Of a stretch of DNA of 64,000 nt, positions 22,517 through 32,370 are shown piece after piece. The notes under the pieces were generated by a model, which saw only the letters and a program-made list of their open reading frames with translations, searched no databases and had not been told where the DNA came from. Origin of the DNA: Amphiduros pacificus. Its lineage: Eukaryota; Annelida; Polychaeta; Phyllodocida; Hesionidae. A program made the position numbers and the translations under genes. The first letter of the stretch is position 1. Every line of letters begins with the position of its first letter. The stretch spans positions 5,897,559 to 5,961,558 of the forward strand of contig OX439012.1 of assembly GCA_949316495.1 (NCBI GenBank), written 5' to 3'.

Positions 22517-22893
22517 GGGGGTTGTCTCCCAGGGGGGGTACTCTCATGATTTTAACCCGCGGAGGCTCGGATGGAACTGAAAACCCCAGAGCCTGAATTA
22601 GGGAAATATTCTATCATTATTGGTACCCTTATTTAGGACTAGCTGAAATTTGGGACCTTGATTTAGGACTAGCTGAATTTTTTATACCCTCATTTGGGGA
22701 TGATGCAGAAGGGGGAGATTTGGAAAGGGGGATTGTGATCCCTGTTTTAGGGAGAAATTTGAAAAATAGTACCCTGTTTTAGGGAAAATGATGAAATATC
22801 TTAACCTGTTTTAGGGAAAATATCAGCAAAAAGGACCCTATTTAGCCCAGCTTCCCCGGTAACGCTGACTATGAGAGTACCCCCCCCCCCTGG
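22517..22893. mobile_element. MITE-like element with GGGGGGGTACTCTCAT ends
   Basis: GGGGGGGTACTCTCAT at the left recurs inverted at the right (ATGAGAGTACCCCCCC, about 22870-22887). A related GGGGGTTGTCTNCC block stands outside both ends (about 22507-22520 and 22892-22907) and may be a target duplication. The interior carries several copies of a short CCTGTTTTAGGGAAAA motif. No coding capacity. Confidence 0.6.
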
Positions 22894-22934
22894 GGGTTGT
22901 CTACCCATCCAGTCATTAGTATGGGTAAACTACC

Positions 22935-23526
22935 TTACAAAATGAGCAGTAGCCTTTCCCATAAGATTTTCATAAGATTTGAAGTTCTAGTGTAGCAGCA
23001 TTCCTGAAGGTTGTTACCATCATATTTTGCAGATCTGACAGAACAGATGGTACATTGCCAACTACAGGCTTTGATGGGCATGGCGGTGGCAGCATACGGA
23101 CCTTGTTCTCAGCAGCCACATGGAACTTGTACTCTGTGTCAACATGTAGTCCTGTCACCTTGTAGAATGCCTCCTTTGTTCACCTTCATTGGATTGTATC
23201 CACTTGAAGGCTCCGGTCTCCTGATATTCTACAATGTAAAAAACAATTCCACCATCAGTCGTGGGCTGTTGCCAGTTAGTTTACATGAGCATTTAGTGAT
23301 GTCGCTGACTGAAATATTAGAGGGCGCTCCAGGCTTGTCCCACGGGTCCTTGGCTACCACTTGCAGTGTAGGTTAGCTGGGCTGACTCAGACCGATTCTA
23401 TTCTCAGCTAAAGCTCTGAACTCATAAGCTGATCCCTCGATGAGGTCCACCACGTGGTAGGTGTCCTCTACTGGTCGCATGGTGATCTTGGTCCAGCCCG
23501 CTTTACTTCTTGCTCTGCGCTCCACG
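22935..23526 (-). pseudogene. Titin/twitchin-like FN3 pseudogene, piece C
   Basis: Minus-strand reading gives the second half of one fibronectin type III domain (RRARSKAGWTKI, DTYHVVDLIEGSAYEFRALAENRIG). A linker and a second FN3 follow (VVAKDPWDKPGAPSNISV, a decayed middle, then GLHVDTEYKFHVAAENK). Such FN3 domains with the KPGAP linker are typical of giant sarcomeric proteins of the titin/twitchin family. Stops and frame changes occur within both domains, so it is not functional. The right edge is cut inside a codon context by the KDZ transposon at 23527, and the domain's first half lies on its far side at 31722-31780. Confidence 0.8.
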
Positions 23527-23570
23527 GAGTTAAAAAGTTGGCCTGCTTTCTATTTCTAGCGATCAGTCAA

Positions 23571-23663
23571 CGATCAGTCAGCGACCACCTAGCGATGATA
23601 TAACGATGTACAGGTCTGACCTGCACATCGTTACATCATCGCTAGGTGGTCGCTGACTGATCG
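23571..23663. repeat. 46-bp-arm palindrome near the KDZ left end
   Basis: Bases 23571-23616 and 23618-23663 are reverse complements with two differences and a single central base. Each arm carries CAGTCAGCG, CACCTAGCGATGAT and AACGATGT, the same words found in the subterminal zone of the other end. It could extrude as a cruciform and is a candidate transposase-binding site. Confidence 0.9.
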
Positions 23664-25391
23664 CTGGCTGAAATAACTTACCTAACAATACTTCTGTAAA
23701 CAAACTGCTGAAATGAATTAAGATATTTACAACCATGCAACTTAAACATCAATCTCACCAATGTCATTAAGGGAATGAATTTGACAGCCCAGCGACATGC
23801 CTTCAGGACACACCAGTTGCTGGTGACCTCTAATGGCAGTTTACATTTACTTTCTTTGTATACCAACTAGCTCACTGACAGATAATTTCCCATTAGACTT
23901 TTTCGCTCGCGTTTGTTTTGACTTTAGGTCTGAATGTTCGAGGTTTAGATATGATTAAGCTGTAAGTCTATGGAGCTTACCCCGATTATCGTTCCATGGC
24001 GGCCATGTTTTGGCTCAATAATTATGCTTACACCGTCAGATGTCGCTTTTGTTTGAGAAGTGATTTGTGAGTGTGTAGTAGAGTAAGAAGATTTTGCCTT
24101 GGGTTTTTTTGTCTTGGGATTTTGCAAACTTACGCGAGCTTGATTTTTTAAAATCAACACTTGTTAGAGCTATTAATCAATGGAGATAAATGGTAATGAC
24201 AAGATGAAATAACCTTATCTTTTCAACATAACCTCACAGAGTTTCAGTTTTCCATAATATATATCCTTTCATCTTGGATACAATATTTATTTATTCCATG
24301 CTGTCATCATAATACTTTCCTTGTTGTATGTAGATACATAATTCTATTGTGATGCAGTGTACCATTATAAGCAGAACAAAATGAAAAAAACTTACTTGTT
24401 AAAATTCTCTCAAGACATTACAGGTCCTCACACAACTGTAAAATTGATTCTGTTAGATAGTTTCCTAGTTCTTGGTAAATCCAACATAAATGATTAAAAT
24501 CCATAGAATCTGAAATGCATGTGCTCTGTTCTGCAGCATGCATAGAAATGACCACTTGGGTACAGTGGGCCACCAGGGGGGTTTAGTCCATTTAATATAG
24601 TGGGTGGTTTTGTAAATCAAACTGTGGCATTTTATAAATATAACCCACTAGCACACCATTGAAGTTGCTCATCTCACAAATACTTTGTAAGATTGCAGAT
24701 CTTAGTTTGCAATAGTTCTAATATATGTTCCATAAGTAAAAAGAATAATTAATTTAGTGGAGAAATTGTATTTCAATGCAACCTGTCTCTCCAACCAAAC
24801 ACTTAAAATGGACTTGCCCAAATAGGATGTGTAAATTTTTACTACAAAGGGTGATCCCAAGCTTTTTTAATTGTAAAACAAACAACACATGGCTGGGCAT
24901 CAGATTAAGTTTCTTTGTGACATGTGATATGTTGTTATAATGTCTTTCTCTTGGCATATAGCAGATAGGTGTAAATCAAACAAAAATAAATCAAAAGGTA
25001 ACTTGAAAGACCTGTATCATCTCAGATTAAAAGTCATAAGAAATATTCAGAGAGAAAAAGTAATGCTAATGTTAAATCATTTTATTTCCTGTGTAAATCA
25101 TATGATTTATTACATGACATATTTTGTACCATTTTCTAATAAAACTCTCATTTCAGAAAGAAATATAAAAAATATATCAAAATATTCATTTGTCAATCAT
25201 TTATTCAAATGATAGTTATTACCTGGTATAATTTGAAACATTTCTTTGCACATTTGTCTTTGCTTGTTGTGGTGAAAAAGAATGATTTATCATTTACTAA
25301 ACTGGCAATTATCTATTAAAAGAAGGCATCTGACACTAAGTATGGTGCATGTCCTAGGATTAATCACCATTAGATACACATATATTGGGAC

Positions 25392-25577
25392 CGACCCCAC
25401 TAGCACAGATGGTAGAGTGTAGGATCTGTGCCTTTAATGGTTGTATAAGTGGAGGACGGGAGGTGGTGGGTTCGACTCCCACAGCCGGCAGTGTTACTTT
25501 CACACTGGTTAAAAGGCTCGAAAGTCGACCTGATATGGCCATAGTTGCTGAAAGGGTCGTAAAAACACCATTTCATT
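25392..25577 (+). mobile_element. Second tRNA-derived SINE family, 186 bp
   Basis: An A-box-like TAGCACAGATGGTAGAGTG and a B box in GTGGGTTCGACTCCCAC mark the pol III promoter. A 17-bp perfect target duplication, TACACATATATTGGGAC, lies at 25375-25391 and 25578-25594. It lacks the (CAAA)n tail and the body of the other SINE family, so it is a separate family. It sits inside the KDZ element and therefore post-dates it. Confidence 0.85.
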
Positions 25578-25690
25578 TACACATATATTGGGACAACTGA
25601 GCTAAAAACACCACAACTAATGCAAACTACATATATATTTAATTTGACCAGTTTTATACAAGTCTGTACTGATCTTGCTATTACCAAATT

Positions 25691-28600
25691 TCATAGTCCA
25701 ATTAGTTTTCGTTTTTGTCGATTTCTTTGAACCAGAAAAAGTGATGTGTGATGAATCACTTGCTCCGGTCTCATGAATGTTATTTGTTTGGAAAGGTTTC
25801 TTAAATCAGCATTTGCTTGCTCATTTGCCTGAGAATTGACATTATTTAGGGCATAATTTCCTTTGTATTCATTCATGTTGAAGCCCTGTGAACATGAAGT
25901 ATGGTCTCTCATGTGCAATCTGTCCACAAATAACAGTGTTTCAGCAAAGCGTCCTGGCTCACGGTTTAAGATGAATTCTTGCAAATGACATGCATTATCA
26001 TATACAATAATAATTTTCGTCAGGTATTCACTGAATCTTCCCAAAAATATATCATATGGGGTTCGGGGTGATTCCACTTGGGTCATCAAACTAAATCCAA
26101 TAGATATTCCATGTTCACAGAATATTGTGAACAGTCCTGGCAGGAGAGTTGCATGACACTTTTTGATGAAGAGTATTTATCTGCAGAATATACTGCCTTC
26201 CCAATAGTTCTAGGAAAATTAGGGAAAAACTCCAAGTCTGAATCAACTGGGCAACTGTACATCTCACTTGAAGGTATGGTAACATCTTCTACCCTCTGGA
26301 TGGCATTAATAATTGAAGAAACCACCTGCAGGACATGGCCATCCACTGTGCCCTCTGAAGTAAATACTAACAAAGTCTCTGCTATTAGAGGAACCTCTGC
26401 CTGAAGTGTGGTGAGCATTTCAACATTGTCACTGTGCGACAAGTCAACAGGTTTTCCTGAAAGTACAATGTACTGTACATATCAATCATCAGCATCTATA
26501 TAGTTTTGGTAGATGATTCAGATTGTACAGAAATTATTGTTATTGTCTCCCATTATTTTATTAGGTCAAGAAAAAAAATTCAGGCATTATGATAGAAAAA
26601 AATATCCTGATAACTAACCTGACAATACAGATGACAAGATCTCCTTCACAATCCTATTACTTGATACCTTGAATGTTCCAAAGAGTGATGAGGTGGAACT
26701 CAGGGCCCCGAGAAACTTACTGCTTCTGTAACAAATCACCTATAATTAGATAGGTGATAAAAATGCATGATTATACAAGCTTAATGATTCATCAAGGTCA
26801 TGAAATTAAGGTTTTATGTTTCTCAGTACATTTTTTGTGCAAAATTAAGATTGCAGGAGGTGCTTTTAGCTTTCATCACAATAAAATTGCAATATGAATA
26901 TGAAAATATTTCCATAAAGCTACAATTTTTCAAATGAGAGATTTCATTAGACAATTCAAAAATATGCATACATTACCTTGGATCAGCCTGGGGTCCCATG
27001 TACTCAATCCAATCACTCAATGTGGGACAGGACTTTGCCCATATCTTAACAAGTCGGATGTACTCCTCAGATGTTAAGGAACTGGCATCACTCAGTAGCT
27101 TTCTTTTGTGGTAACCCGCATATACAGCTAGTAACTGTCGTGCTGCGGAATTGCCCAGTGTCCGGTCAGCATGCTTTAAACCTTTTTAAAATATGGGTTT
27201 CAGGTCAGTTAAAAAAATAGCACAATGATAGCATTCTAAATAAACAACATTGAGGTGGGCTTACTGACTGTAGGATATGATTTTCTTAATTAAATATTTA
27301 ATATGTATCATTTTACAAGCTACCATAGCACATTTTTATTTGCCAATGTATCGATATGAATATGTTGAAATATTTCCATTAAAAATTATTTATGTGATTT
27401 TTTTTACCTTTCACTTCTTTCTCTGGTGGTGGCATCTGCTTTTGTTCTCTCAAGAGGTCCCGCCTTGATCCCATGGCAATTCCATCACAAATTGCACACA
27501 TCTCGGCTGTTCCACCTCCCTTCAACCTTTGGAAACAAATCTCACATCCAAACTCTTCTTTTGGATCTTACTGTAGTAATCTATTAGAAGATGGAATAAA
27601 CAATGAATCAATAAAAACCTTTAGAGTTATTAATATGAAGAAAATGTCTACATGCATATTTACATATATAAGTGTACCTTGTAAAACAATTGTATGCCCT
27701 GTGAAGTCTGTAATATGTTGTTGGCAGGCTATCCGGGCACATTTCCTCTCGCAATGATTGGGCTGCCCTCAAGGCTGCTTGGAGAGGATAAGAAGTCTCC
27801 TGATTTCTCTTTAGAATGCCAAACAACCAAACATAGTCCACCAGGTGCCAGTTGTCATGATTAAGTAACAGGTGTTCCTGGCCATCATAGTCTATGGAAC
27901 AACACTGGGATGTCCATGTTCACATATGTCTATGAGATGATCTGCATACAGTTCTTTTGGAAAGTTAAATCTCAGTTTTGCATGTTTGTCCTTCAGCACT
28001 TTGGACAGAGGCCATGGTACAGGTCTTGATGAGACAGACTTAAAGTCTAATGGTGCCAGATCATCATCACATGCTATGTCATGAACTCCATGCTCTTCAT
28101 TCCATGACAAGAATGCGGCGAGATGGTCACATTTTCCTGTTGAACATGATTGGCATTTGTAGCGTCCCCTTCCACATAACACAATACCATACTGCTCTGA
28201 TACTTTGACTGCTGCGGCAAAGGGTGACAAAGATAATATGTCTATGAAATTTTCTGACAAAAAGTGATTCTCATTATCTATTGGCAACTCATCTTTTAAA
28301 ATATCTGCTGCTTTGCAATGCATACTGAACAAATATTTCTCTCTTTGTATGAAATCTTGGTCTCCAATATGCTGGATTGATTTCAGTCTCTCCCTTTGGT
28401 GTAGTGCTTCTTTGCAGGAGCATATAAGTATACTGTGGCCATTTTTGAAGTTTATTGTCTCTGCTATCATCCATCTCTTCTGAATGTCACCATTTACTTT
28501 GACATACATGAGTGCATACACCCCTGTTTCTCTCAGATGAAATCTTCTTTCCCTCCTGAGGTTGTTGAGATATTTGTCCAGTCTACGCAGATGCCCAATC

Positions 28601-29282
28601 TCCACTGGTCTGCAGATATTCAAAAAAGCTTAATTTCTAAATATAAGGTTGTCATATTTGGTAAATAAAATTTAATTGATTGCAGCATGGTCTCAAACAA
28701 GAATAATTAGTTTGTATTCATATGTAATATAGGAAACATCATGAATAAAAAAATATAACTTCTTATATCTTCTTTTTGACAATCAATATGAATCATTAAT
28801 GTGTACCTACTCCTTGGAATGATTATATGGTTGTTGAATAGTTGTACTCCCAGCCACTTCTGTAGATTTTACCACCTTGAAGATAGTGTCAATTCTTCTT
28901 GTGTCATGTTCTCTACTGTTTTGCTTGGGTGCTGTAACATTAAAGAATGCAGAATCAAATTTTTTCTTCCTTCCCATAATGTTAGACAGTAGCATATGTT
29001 AACCAACTCTGATATTCATCAATTAAAATAATCCAAGTGCTTGAAATAAGTGCTTGAAGTTTCTCTTAAAATTGTATCAAGGTGCTCTCTGTGCTAATTG
29101 CTTGACAAATTTCCATAGTATATTAAATAAGTATGCAGACTTTTTGGCAGGGGCTGCTATGTTATGACAGGCATTATCACTTGACATCTGACATGGGAAG
29201 AGAGTCCATGCCACATTAAAACAAGTAGTTGAGTACAGATCACTTGGATCTGTATATAACAAGCATCCTTTTCCATCTTTAT
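25691..29282 (-). pseudogene. KDZ transposase gene, spliced, with frame damage
   Basis: Probable exons on the minus strand: 29282-29077 (uncertain), 28609-27678, 27570-27408, 27181-26977, 26725-26619 and 26456-25691. From the third to the last, donors (GT), acceptors (AG) and phases all agree. The second exon ends in a SWIM-like zinc motif (CQSCSTGKCDH). The third has a paired-cysteine ribbon (FGCEICFQRL..MCAICDG). The last holds the KDZ catalytic core: IIVYDNACHLQEFILNREP, VDRLHMRDHTSCSQGF and NSQANEQANADL. This protein type also gave rise to vertebrate HMGXB3. Two frame changes are visible: about 27893-27905, where CEHGHPS passes into DYDGQEHLLLNHDNW one frame over, and about 26164-26180, before HATLLPGLFTIFCEHG. 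The 27678/27570 junction is also unsure. The copy is therefore probably inactive, though recently so. Confidence 0.8.
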
Positions 29283-29808
29283 CTGAAAACGATGATGTCA
29301 GTAATAAAAATTGTTGGCTGAAATAAAATCAATGCTCCAAGAATATTAACATATATGTGAAAACCATCACTTGAGCACATTAGAATCTATGCAAAACAAT
29401 GACCCTGTAAAACATCAAGGGATTCTTTATAAATGTTATGACTGTAACCAAACTTTATATTTTTTTTCTCAAAAATATAATGCCTAGGAATAATTTTAGC
29501 ATCTAAGCTGTTTGACTGACAAAGGAATTATAAATTCTATGCTAATTATTGTCCTAACATGAGGTCTAGGTTGTATAACTGTTAAAGAATATTGTCTCAG
29601 GTTCAGATCTTCACAATCAAGGACCTCCAATTGTTGTTGACATATAAATTAAGTCTGAGAAAGGTTTTGTCAGGCTTTGCTGCCATGCTGCAATCAGGTA
29701 AATATATTTTGGTTGAATTCATATATAAATTAAAATCTTGTATTTTACCCTTTTTATGTTTATGTGTAGAATTTTAGATTAATAAAATGTTTACATTTCT
29801 GTTTATAG

Positions 29809-30922
29809 CAAAAGACCAATGAAAATCAATGTGAGCCACAGCCCACAAAGCAGGTGGAATCCCGACAGAGTAGTGATCATCCTCAGTGTGCGCCACAGCC
29901 CATAATGCAGGTGGAATCTCAACAGAGTAGTGATCATCCTCAGTGTGAGCCACAGCCCACAATGCAGGTGGAATCCCAACAGAGTAGTGATCATCCTCAG
30001 TGTGAGCCACAGCCCATAATGCAGGTGGAATCCCGACAGAGTAGTGATCATCCTCAGTGTGAGCCACAGCCCACAATGCAGGTGGAATCCCAACAGAGTA
30101 GTGATCATCTTCAGTGTGAACCACAGCCCATAATGCAGGAATATCAGCAGATCACAACACAAAACCAGTCCCAGTCTGAGTCACTGCCTGTCACTGGGTT
30201 ACACTCCCAGGTTGGGTCCAACTTCAATAGCCAGTCCTGGAGGGACCCCAGCTTGCCCCAATCCCAGACTCAAATGCAGTTACAAACTCCATTAGAGTCT
30301 CCAATGCACTGGCCCCAGATCCAGACCCCAGGACAAATATACTGGAATATTTTCAGTGGATATCCACATGTGTTCCCATGGAGTCATGAGCCAAGGCCTT
30401 CTCCTTGGTCAGCATTCCAACAATCAGGATACCATTACCATGTAAGTTTATGTTTGCAAATTATATTTTGTCCAAATCTGGTCATTTTTATTGTGCTTGT
30501 TTGTAAGACATAATATTGAAATCAGATATAAGACATAATATTGTAGTCAGTTTCTGTACAATTTTGTAAAAAAAATTAACATTTCAACTTAAGTATCAGC
30601 AGAATTTATCACTCACCCAAAATAATAATTAAGTTGCCAACAGGATGCAAGCTCCAGCCTTCCCTCTGTGCCATATCCACATACAAGTTCCCTGTCCCTT
30701 CCTAGCACAGATTGTGATGTGGTCACAAATGTGGGATCTGACACAACACCAGCCCCAGAGTCTGCAAAGAAGCCCATCAATGCATGCAGTAGTCTTCAGA
30801 ACTGGGAGGTGGATCTTGTTTTTTCAGGTCAACAACCCAGACGGTGTGGGAGGGAGAGGACAGCCAAATTACCATGGACACCTGAACCAAAAAGGCCAAA
30901 GAGAGAGTTTGATTTAAACTAA
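29809..30922 (+). CDS. Second gene of the KDZ element: repeat-rich nuclear-type protein, 3' exons
   Basis: Two exons: 29809-30441 (acceptor TTTATAG, donor GTAAGT, 211 codons) and 30644-30922 (acceptor AACAG, stop TAA). Both are phase 0 and fully open. The first carries five 19-residue repeats on the pattern QPxMQVESQQSSDHPQCEP (57-bp DNA units, about 29830-30130), then a Q/P/S-rich region. The second ends with a basic tail, CGRERTAKLPWTPEPKRPKRE, that looks like a nuclear localisation signal. No known catalytic domain is seen. Upstream exons were not found: a candidate at about 29601-29697 does not join in frame. It lies inside the KDZ boundaries, divergent from the transposase, so it is best read as an accessory gene of the transposon. 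Function unknown. Confidence 0.6.
29830..30130 (+). repeat. 57-bp coding minisatellite, five units
   Basis: Units of 57 bp (19 codons) run from about CAGCCCACAATGCAGGTGG to ..GTGATCATCCTCAG. They are nearly identical and keep the frame of the 29809-30441 exon. Open frames on the opposite strand are by-products. Confidence 0.9.
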
Positions 30923-31714
30923 AATAAAAACAGTATTATGATTGATCAATTTTCACCAACTTCTGGAATATTCTTCCACCAACTTCTGTTGTAACAGTTC
31001 TTTGAGGAAATACAAAGTTTGTTGGTGTTAAATGTAATTGATTAATTATGATCACTTTATTAAAATATTTTCACATTACTATTTTTGTTTTTGTTTAAAA
31101 AACAGTTGAATTCTTTACAAAAAAAGAATTCTCAATGATACTTGCAAGTAGTATAGCAACCATATACCCTGTACCTACTTCATGGGCCATAACTGCCAGG
31201 CCTCAGACCACTATTATAATGCCCCTTTGATAGTAAATGCCTAACCTGCAAAAAATCATATGTAGGCCTATTGACCTTGGGTATTTTGAAGAATATTTGT
31301 GGCATTTGATTAAAGGCCAAACACTGATTAATACTTAATGAGATCTGTATGCTCTATGATAATGACCAGGTCAAATATAATTTAATATAACCAAACTTCT
31401 GAAGTACAACATGTACTGTATAAGTTACTATATGCAGTGAGACCTGACACATCAGTGGGTGATAATTGGGGGCACGTTCATTAACTCGAATTATATAATT
31501 AATACTTATGTAATTTACGGCCTCACTTGGCTTTGTGAATCTTTGACATCTGCCTGTGACTATGGCAGACCAAAATATCATCGTTATGCAATCGCTAGCC
31601 TCCTCAGTGCATCGTCAGTCAGCCCACAGCAAGCCTTGAACGACAGCGCCATACCATCGTTGTTTACATCGTTATCAATCGCTAGGGGGCCAAATTGTAG
31701 TATCTTGTTATATA

Positions 31715-32370
31715 CTCCACGTGGTAATCCTGGATAGGGGCGCCACCATCACCACTAGAGGGTGCCCAGGACACGACATAGGTTCTGGTCGTCCTCATCT
31801 CCAGACTCAAATGCATCTCCAGGTGGTAGTTTATGATAGGATTGCCGCCGTCTGTCTTGGGAGCGGTCCACCTCACAGATGCCTTCACTTAGCCTATCTG
31901 CACGATCTTGGGTTGTCCTGCGGAGTTCCTGGTGGGTCGAATGGATCTTTGGCGATGAAAGATCCGGTTGTTTCTGAGGGTTTACTTTCACCAGTCTTGT
32001 TCTCAGCAATCATTCTGAACTTGTACCCCTCGTCCTCCACAAGGTCTCTCACCCAGAACTGAGTGTCACTGATAGCTGCCTTCATGACCTGAATAAAACA
32101 AGTTCCGTATGATTGACATTTCTCTACAAAGTAGCCGAGTACCGGAGACCCTCCATCAAAGTCTGGTTTGTCCCATAGCAACGCACATGAACTATTTCCA
32201 ACTTTCTCCAAATGGAGGTTCCTGGGAGAGTACGGAACACCAAATGGAAGCTTTGCCTTGATGCAATCATCCATGGTGCAGAATGGTCCAGTACCAATGG
32301 CATCCTGGACAACTATCCGGTAGTAATACTCGCTACCTTCCATCAACTTTGTGGACTTGTCACAGTCTAC
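31715..32370 (-). pseudogene. Titin/twitchin-like FN3 pseudogene, piece B
   Basis: The minus strand encodes the end of one FN3 domain (DKSTKLMEGSEYYYRIVVQD), a linker KAKLPFGVPYSPRNL, and a complete FN3 (CALLWDKPDFDGGSPVLGYF..AENKTGESKPS). The linker AKDPFDPPGTPQ follows, then two merged partial FN3s (ASVRWTAPKTDGGNPIINY and YVVSWAPSSGDGGAPIQDYHVE). It is cut on the right by a LINE whose GATGTA-repeat tail abuts at about 32371, and on the left by the KDZ element. A stop and frame changes are present near 31890. Confidence 0.85.

Larger units (their letters stand above)
23527..31714. mobile_element. 8.19-kb KDZ (Zisupton-like) DNA transposon
   Basis: The element interrupts an FN3 coding block. 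CTCCACG flanks it on both sides (23520-23526 and 31715-31721), a 7-bp target duplication. On the minus strand the FN3 reading runs ..DYHVE up to one flank and resumes ERRARSK after the other. The ends are imperfect inverted repeats: inward from the left come AAGTTGGCC..CTAGCGAT and CAACGATCAG; inward from the right, reverse-complemented, come AATTTGGCC..CTAGCGAT and TAACGATG. TAGCGAT/AACGATG motifs recur near both ends, and a 46-bp-arm palindrome lies just inside the left end. It contains a spliced transposase gene on the minus strand (29282-25691), a second spliced gene on the plus strand (29809-30922) and a younger SINE (25392-25577). Family by transposase motifs; 7-8 bp duplications fit the KDZ/Zisupton group. 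Confidence 0.85.

Noticed and set aside
29592-29697. Upstream exon of the second KDZ gene
   Set aside because: It has splice-like ends, but joining it to 29809 gives the wrong phase and an early stop.
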